Positions 6,406-10,312 of a stretch of DNA of 10,312 bases are shown here, piece by piece. Source of the stretch: Pedobacter sp. UBA1654 (GTDB lineage Bacteria; Bacteroidota; Bacteroidia; Sphingobacteriales; Sphingobacteriaceae); the NCBI GenBank assembly GCA_002320935.1, contig DCLG01000095.1, positions 3,525 through 13,836 of the forward strand, given 5' to 3'. The position numbers and the translations under genes were made by a program. Below the pieces are notes generated by a model, which saw only the letters and a program-made list of their open reading frames with translations, did no database searches and was not told the DNA's origin. Each line of letters begins with the position of its first letter. Position 1 is the stretch's first letter.

Positions 6406-7293
6406 TTAGGATTGAAACTTGTTGAATTTGCCAAACACACCGAGCGGAAGTTTAACTCCAGAGCTGGCCTGCAGGAATAGTTCACCAGTTTCCAGGTTTT
6501 GAACCTGTGGAAAGGAGGTTTTAACAAGGTTTTCCACAATTACAGATGAAAAGCCAAGCGAGTAGGTGTTCAGAATTAAAAAGTGTTCCTTGTCGTCAAG
6601 CAACTGAACAACTTCCTGCATCATTTCCTGAATATGATCTTCCAGTTTCCATTTTTCCCCGTTCGGCCCATGGCCGAAAGCTGGAGGATCCAGGATGATG
6701 CCGTTGTATTTTTTTCCACGCTTAAGTTCACGTTTTACAAATTTCAGTGCATCTTCAACAACCCAGCGTACATCCTTCAGATTTGAAAGTTCCTGGTTTT
6801 CATTAGCCCAGTTCACCACCTGTTTGATTGAATCTACGTGTGTTGTATCAGCACCAGCAGCTTTCGCGATCAGGGAGGCAGCACCTGTATAAGCAAAGAG
6901 GTTCAACACCTTAGGACTAGCCGTTTTAAATCTTTTTACACATGAAGAAATATAATCCCAGTTCACAGCTTGCTCCGGGAATACACCTACGTGTTTAAAG
7001 GAGGTTAGGCCCAGTCGTAGGTTAATGGTCACCTCATCATTGGTATAGGAAACATTCCAGCGGTCAGGAATCTGCGAAGCGGACTTTATCCATTCTCCCG
7101 AAGTGGCAGAGCGCCCTTTAAATCGGATATGGGTTTGTTTCTTCCAGTCTTGCTCCGACAGCGTTTTTTTCCATACGGCTTGTGGTTCTGGTCTGGACAG
7201 AATCAAGTTGCCGAAGCGTTCAAGTTTTTCAAAATCCCCGCAATCTATCAGCTCATAATCTTTCCAGTGAGTGGGACTTAAAAGGCTAATCAT
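6406..7293 (-). CDS. Class I SAM-dependent methyltransferase, RlmI/RlmK-like
   Basis: A 295-residue methyltransferase resembling the catalytic half of the 23S rRNA cytosine-5 methyltransferase family RlmI/RlmK. Visible are a small N-terminal beta-rich part (about 1-100), GVFPEQAVNW (103-112) leading into the fold, SAM-binding motif I VLNLFAYTGAAS (129-140), acidic Asp154 after the second strand, Glu180-Asp181 after the third, and catalytic motif IV DPPAFGHG (202-209). It is about 100 residues shorter than Escherichia coli RlmI (about 396), and I see no recognisable N-terminal PUA domain, so the RNA target is uncertain. Its ATG lies 21 bases after the ATPase gene stop, on the same strand and without an evident promoter, so it is probably the third gene of the mlaE-mlaF operon. 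The fold is sure; the substrate is not. Confidence 0.85.
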   Translation of the reverse strand: MISLLSPTHWKDYELIDCGDFEKLERFGNLILSRPEPQAVWKKTLSEQDWKKQTHIRFKGRSATSGEWIKSASQIPDRWNVSYTNDEVTINLRLGLTSFKHVGVFPEQAVNWDYISSCVKRFKTASPKVLNLFAYTGAASLIAKAAGADTTHVDSIKQVVNWANENQELSNLKDVRWVVEDALKFVKRELKRGKKYNGIILDPPAFGHGPNGEKWKLEDHIQEMMQEVVQLLDDKEHFLILNTYSLGFSSVIVENLVKTSFPQVQNLETGELFLQASSGVKLPLGVFGKFNKFQS

Positions 7294-7314
7294 AAAGTAT
7301 GTTATAAGTGTATA

Positions 7315-8067
7315 TTAAAAATTCTTCTTTGCTGCTTTCATAAATCTGCTCGCAAATACGAAGTCGTTGAGTTCTTCAATGTCAGTATGCGCAATCTCCT
7401 TGTTAGATCCTTCCCAGAACTTTTTACCCTGATGCAGGAAGAGAATGTAGTCACCAATTCCCATCACGGAATTCATATCGTGTGTAACGACAATGGTCGT
7501 CGTGTTGTATTCTTCGGTGAGCTCTTTGATCAGTTCATCAATAACGATGGAAGTTTTTGGATCCAAACCGGAGTTTGGCTCATCCACAAACAGGTACTTT
7601 GGATTCATGGCTATCGCCCGTGCAATACCTACACGTTTTTTCATCCCACCTGAAAGTTCTGCTGGGAAAAGCTTATTCTTACCTTCCAAGTTCACCCGCT
7701 CCAGGCAGAAGTTTACGCGTTCCAATTTTTCTGCTTTCGGTTGATCGGTAAACATATTTAATGGGAACATGATGTTCTCTTCAACAGTCATGGAATCAAA
7801 AAGCGCAGATCCCTGGAACAGCATGCCAATTTCTTTACGAATCTCGATACGTTCTTCGAAACTCATGCTGGTAAACTCACGGCCATCATAGAGCACGCTG
7901 CCTTCTTCAGGTTTGTGGAGGCCTATCATACATTTTAATAAGGTGGTTTTTCCGGAACCAGAACCGCCAATGATGAGGTTGGTTACACCAGGCTTGAACA
8001 CGCCGCTGATACCCTGTAAAACCTTATTTGCTCCAAAGGACTTGTGAATGTCTTTAACTTCAATCAT
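7315..8067 (-). CDS. mlaF: MlaF-like ABC transporter ATPase
   Basis: ATP-binding subunit of an MCE-type (Mla) lipid transporter; it drives phospholipid movement at the inner membrane with the MlaE permease. Its 250 residues carry all nucleotide-binding motifs: Walker A GGSGSGKTT (34-42), Q-loop Gln85 in MLFQGSALFDSMTVEEN (the 'FQ.gALFdS.tV.eNv' pattern typical of the MlaF branch), signature LSGGM (138-142), Walker B YLFVDEP (158-164), D-loop SGLD (166-169) and H-loop His196 in VVTHDM. It starts within the mlaE stop (ATGA, 8064-8067), so the two are translationally coupled. No MlaD (MCE-domain) gene occurs in this window. Confidence 0.93.
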   Translation of the reverse strand: MIEVKDIHKSFGANKVLQGISGVFKPGVTNLIIGGSGSGKTTLLKCMIGLHKPEEGSVLYDGREFTSMSFEERIEIRKEIGMLFQGSALFDSMTVEENIMFPLNMFTDQPKAEKLERVNFCLERVNLEGKNKLFPAELSGGMKKRVGIARAIAMNPKYLFVDEPNSGLDPKTSIVIDELIKELTEEYNTTTIVVTHDMNSVMGIGDYILFLHQGKKFWEGSNKEIAHTDIEELNDFVFASRFMKAAKKNF

Positions 8068-8798
8068 AATAGCAGTTGAGTTACGATATAATCACAGGCA
8101 AGGATAGAAATGCAGCTAACAACAACTGCTCTGGTACTCGCCTGTGCAACTTCTAATGCGCCCCCTTTAACATAAAAGCCTTCATAAGCCGGTACAGAGG
8201 TGATGATAAATCCGAATACAAAAGCTTTTACTAAAGCGACAACAATCGTATAGGGATTAAAATCTGTTGTTACACCTAATATATAGTCTGCAGCCGAGAT
8301 CGCGCCAGACAGCGTACCGCCCAGGAAGCCACCTGCAATACTAAGCATCATGGCATAGATTACCAGAATGGGTACCATGGTAATTCCGGCAAGAATCTTT
8401 GGTAAAATGAGGTATCCAGGAGAATTAATACCCATAATCTCCAGTGCATCAATCTGCTCTGTCACACGCATGGTCCCTATTTCAGAGGAGATTGCTGATC
8501 CAATCTTGCCAGCAAGAACAATCGCGCTGATGGTTGGGCTAAGCTCAAGAATGCTTGAATCGCGGGTTACCGAGCCGATAATTGTACGTGGAATAAAGTC
8601 ACTAACCAATTGGAAGGCAATCTGCAGGGTCATTACTGCACCGATAAAGGTAGAGATGATGGAAATCAACCCAAGAGAGCCGACGCCAATGAAGTTCATC
8701 TGCTGAAAAATTGCTTTCATGTAAATAGAGAGCTTTTCAGGCTTTCTGAAAACAGCCTTCAATAGCAGAATGTATTTACCAAAGTTTGTAAAATTCAT
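8064..8798 (-). CDS. mlaE: MlaE-like ABC transporter permease
   Basis: Permease of the MCE/Mla lipid transport family, 244 residues, the usual length. It has an N-terminal amphipathic part (about 1-35), then five or six membrane segments (about 38-62, 86-105, 140-165, 185-203, 223-243). The family hallmark, a Gly/Glu/Arg-rich cytoplasmic coupling stretch, runs from GKIGSAISSEIG (97-108) through MRVTEQIDALEIMGI (110-124). It is the first gene of the minus-strand operon and overlaps mlaF by 4 bases. The start ATG 8796-8798 (MNFTNFGKY) has no Shine-Dalgarno sequence, as is normal in this phylum. Its promoter must lie in the 124-base gap shared with the divergent gene at 8923; I could not pin it down. 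Confidence 0.93.
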   Translation of the reverse strand: MNFTNFGKYILLLKAVFRKPEKLSIYMKAIFQQMNFIGVGSLGLISIISTFIGAVMTLQIAFQLVSDFIPRTIIGSVTRDSSILELSPTISAIVLAGKIGSAISSEIGTMRVTEQIDALEIMGINSPGYLILPKILAGITMVPILVIYAMMLSIAGGFLGGTLSGAISAADYILGVTTDFNPYTIVVALVKAFVFGFIITSVPAYEGFYVKGGALEVAQASTRAVVVSCISILACDYIVTQLLL

Positions 8799-8922
8799 TT
8801 AATAGGTTAACTAAGTACAATTAATATGAATACTACAAAGAAACAATAAAAATTGTTGCATGGTTGCTTAATTTATTAAAAAACAATCGTAGTATGAGCG
8901 TGTTTATTTGCAAAAACACATT

Positions 8923-9207
8923 ATGGATTCTTTTAACATAACCATCACAATACAAGATCAGCCGATTTCATTAACGCTTCAACCGGAGCATCCGGCAGCT
9001 TATAAGGTCATTTATCATGACATGCTTGTGGGTGAAGTGGTTAAATCGGAAGCTACAGGTTCCTGGGAAGAACTTCCGCTAGACCAGGTTTCACCGGGTA
9101 TATACAAGATGTATGAACATCATGATTCCAGTAAGCCGAAGGTCATGCTAGATGAGAAAACCGTTGCTGAAATCGGAAACGAGATTGATCGCAAACAACA
9201 GCCGTAA
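8923..9207 (+). CDS. Small hypothetical protein (94 residues)
   Basis: A small soluble, acidic protein that I do not recognise. It has no signal peptide or membrane segment. The N-terminal half alternates hydrophobic and polar residues in strand fashion (FNITITIQ, ISLTLQP, YKVIYHDMLVGEVV), followed by a Gly/Pro turn region (ATGSWEELPLDQVSPGIYKMY) and a charged C-terminal helix (EKTVAEIGNEIDRKQQ). ATG 8923 is preferred to TTG 8908, which would add only MQKHI. A TTTATTTG at 8903-8910 resembles a -7 box but would give a very short leader. It is divergent from mlaE and may be followed by a weak terminator. Clean codon use and a standard start make it probably real. Confidence 0.7.
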   Translation: MDSFNITITIQDQPISLTLQPEHPAAYKVIYHDMLVGEVVKSEATGSWEELPLDQVSPGIYKMYEHHDSSKPKVMLDEKTVAEIGNEIDRKQQP

Positions 9208-9231
9208 AACTGCTAGGATCTTAGCAAACCC

Positions 9232-9272
9232 ATAGGCGCCGAACGCATCATTAGTGCTGGGCGGCTATTTTA
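9232..9272 (+). terminator. Weak terminator-like hairpin after the small protein gene
   Basis: ATAGGCGCC (9232-9240) pairs with GGGCGGCTAT (9260-9268) over nine positions with one G-G mismatch, around a 19-base loop. It is followed by TTTATTG. It begins 25 bases after the TAA of the preceding gene. The long loop lowers confidence. Confidence 0.35.
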
Positions 9273-9439
9273 TTGTCCTCTATACGGCAGTGTGTGACGA
9301 AATTAAATGAAATGCTGTGCGTTCCCGTGTAACTAAATCTGCCTGTTGAAGTCTTATCAGTGAATTGAGACGGGAATTGGCAGGATAGCTTATTACAGCC
9401 GATGATCAGTCCAATGAATTTTAAGAAAAGGAGGCCCAT
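9251..9439 (-). CDS. Possible very small lipoprotein (62 residues), doubtful
   Basis: An open frame in the otherwise empty gap between two plus-strand genes. It begins MGLLFLKFIGLIIGC, a short hydrophobic run ending in a lipobox-like IIGC (Cys15). The remainder has aromatic/polar alternation (GRFSYTGTHSISFNFVTH). Against it: its start lies 4 bases from the divergent pspC-like start, it covers that gene's ribosome binding site in antisense, no promoter is visible, and the length is within what chance allows. No family is recognised. Confidence 0.25.
   Translation of the reverse strand: MGLLFLKFIGLIIGCNKLSCQFPSQFTDKTSTGRFSYTGTHSISFNFVTHCRIEDNKIAAQH
9428..9434 (+). promoter_or_regulatory. Strong Shine-Dalgarno sequence before the PspC-domain gene
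   Basis: AAGGAGG, eight bases before ATG 9443, is a near-perfect ribosome binding site. It stands out because other genes in the window lack one, as is usual in Bacteroidota. It fixes the start of the following gene. Confidence 0.75.
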
Positions 9440-9442
9440 ATT

Positions 9443-10075
9443 ATGGAAAAGCGCTTATACAGAAACGACTTTGAGAAAGTCATCGCTGGAGTTTCATCTG
9501 GCATTGCAGATTACATGGAGGTAGATGTTACCATTATCAGGCTTCTGTTTGTTTTATCCACAGTTTTTTTGGTAGGTACCGGCGTACTGGTGTACCTGGT
9601 CATGTGGATCGTTGTACCGGTAAACCGCAATCCGGCTGCGAAGTTCAATAAGTTTAACGATTACTTCCGGCAGCAGGGGCAGGCAACCGGCTTTTCAGCA
9701 CCAGAATGGAAAGCACCTGCTGAGCCCGCAGAACCTGTGAAACCTGCAGACCCATTTGCAACAACAAATCCTTATTCGTCGGCTCCGAACTGGACAAAAC
9801 CACAGGAGTTTAAAACCTTTTCCAAGCAGAACGACACCGGTAGGACTGTTGGAGGATTATTTCTTTTGGTAATCGGTTTATATTTCCTGATGAATGAGTT
9901 TGACATCATACCTTATTGGTTCAAGCTGCACAAATTATGGCCGTTGGTGTTCGTGGCAATAGGACTTAGCTTCATCATGAAGTCCAAACGCAACGACAGC
10001 TTTCAGGATTGGAAAAATGAAACCATGAACCAGGAGCAGGAAAAAACAGAAACTGATCACAATAAAACTTTGTAG
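9443..10075 (+). CDS. PspC-domain membrane protein with C-terminal LiaI/LiaF-like membrane module
   Basis: A 210-residue membrane protein. Residues 1-62 are a PspC domain (KRLYRNDFEKVIAGVSSGIADYM, then VDVTIIRLLFVLS and a membrane segment to about 58, ending WIVVPVNRN). PspC is the envelope-stress sensor of the phage-shock response in proteobacteria; lone PspC domains are widespread. A Pro/Ala-rich linker (about 85-120) leads to a second module (135-180) of two membrane segments, GGLFLLVIGLYFLMNEFDII and LWPLVFVAIGLSFIMKS, resembling the LiaI/LiaF-type membrane domain. The tail is charged and Gln/Glu-rich. The next gene starts 2 bases after the stop and repeats the second module. A role in envelope stress is inferred from the family; no PspA or regulator is visible here. 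Confidence 0.88.
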   Translation: MEKRLYRNDFEKVIAGVSSGIADYMEVDVTIIRLLFVLSTVFLVGTGVLVYLVMWIVVPVNRNPAAKFNKFNDYFRQQGQATGFSAPEWKAPAEPAEPVKPADPFATTNPYSSAPNWTKPQEFKTFSKQNDTGRTVGGLFLLVIGLYFLMNEFDIIPYWFKLHKLWPLVFVAIGLSFIMKSKRNDSFQDWKNETMNQEQEKTETDHNKTL

Positions 10076-10077
10076 CC

Positions 10078-10312
10078 ATGAAACTTGATAGAATATTATG
10101 GGGCATCATTCTGCTGTTTGTCGGATTGGTACTGCTATTAGAAAACTTTGATGTAATAGAATTTTACTGGAGAAATGTATGGGGATTCTGGCCGATATTT
10201 CTGATTATCGCTGGTATCAACATTCTTTTCAACAAGAATAAATCACAAATAGGCAACATGATCTCGATAGGGATCGTAGTGATAACCTTAGGCTTTTTGT
10301 TCTACCGCGGAC
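10078..10312 (+). CDS. Small LiaI/LiaF-like membrane protein, 5' part (cut by window edge)
   Basis: The frame opens with ATG 10078, two bases after the previous stop, and is still open at the window end after 78 codons. It begins MKLDRILWGIILLFVGLVLL, then LENFDVIEFYWRNVWGFWP, then IFLIIAGINILFNKNK, then a third hydrophobic stretch (MISIGIVVITLGFLFY). The first two segments match the C-terminal module of the preceding protein (G.ilL.iGL..L...FD.I, .WP..f...Gi..i...k). Bacteroidota genes of this kind often continue into a longer protein with a C-terminal adhesin-like or DUF2154-like domain; whether this one does cannot be seen. It is almost surely co-transcribed, and probably co-translated, with the PspC-domain gene. 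Confidence 0.8.
   Translation, partial: MKLDRILWGIILLFVGLVLLLENFDVIEFYWRNVWGFWPIFLIIAGINILFNKNKSQIGNMISIGIVVITLGFLFYRG

Noticed and set aside
8368..8706. 112-codon plus-strand frame
   Set aside because: It is antisense to mlaE, which is well supported by family motifs.
8842..8857. Small palindrome AACAAT-AAAA-ATTGTT between divergent genes
   Set aside because: Only six AT-rich pairs in a very AT-rich gap; chance is enough, and no operator family is recognised.

Overview
The window looks like ordinary chromosome from a member of the Bacteroidota, most likely of the Sphingobacteriaceae (Pedobacter type). The reasons are a TamB protein with a Bacteroidota-style N-terminus, a topoisomerase IV A subunit with a long acidic tail, few Shine-Dalgarno sequences, TAnnTTTG-like -7 boxes, and moderate AT richness. 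The genus is an inference from remembered protein style; no search was run. I see no tRNA, rRNA, CRISPR array, transposase or phage gene, and no clearly broken gene.

Layout. Positions 1-879 (minus) hold the N-terminal 293 codons of a TamB-like envelope protein, probably starting at TTG. Divergent from it are cytidine deaminase (1047-1541, plus) and the topoisomerase IV A subunit (1609-4419, plus). parC runs head-on into a HupE/UreJ-family membrane protein (4416-5000, minus). Their stop codons overlap, and a hairpin is built into both coding ends. Positions 5001-5264 are non-coding and carry 11-bp tandem repeats folded into a long hairpin, then a textbook terminator for the next gene. That gene (5265-6320, minus) encodes a lipoprotein of no family I can name, whose strand pattern resembles a TIM barrel. 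A 14-bp hairpin separates it from a three-gene minus-strand operon read from 8798 down to 6406: MlaE-like permease, MlaF-like ATPase (ATGA overlap) and an RlmI-like methyltransferase. On the plus strand follow a 94-residue unknown protein (8923-9207), a PspC-domain protein (9443-10075) with a strong ribosome binding site, and a partial small membrane protein (from 10078) that repeats the C-terminal membrane module of the PspC protein.

How the genes fit together. Three groups concern the envelope: TamB (transport of lipids or assembly of outer-membrane components), MlaEF (inner-membrane part of an MCE-type lipid transporter, here without its MlaD partner) and PspC/LiaI-like proteins (envelope stress). 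The others are housekeeping: pyrimidine salvage, chromosome decatenation and RNA methylation. I found no clear new defence or mobile system. The most interesting points are a QLGLF clamp-binding-like peptide at the very end of ParC, the hairpin shared by the ends of two convergent genes, the intergenic repeat-hairpin, and the uncharacterised TIM-barrel-like lipoprotein.
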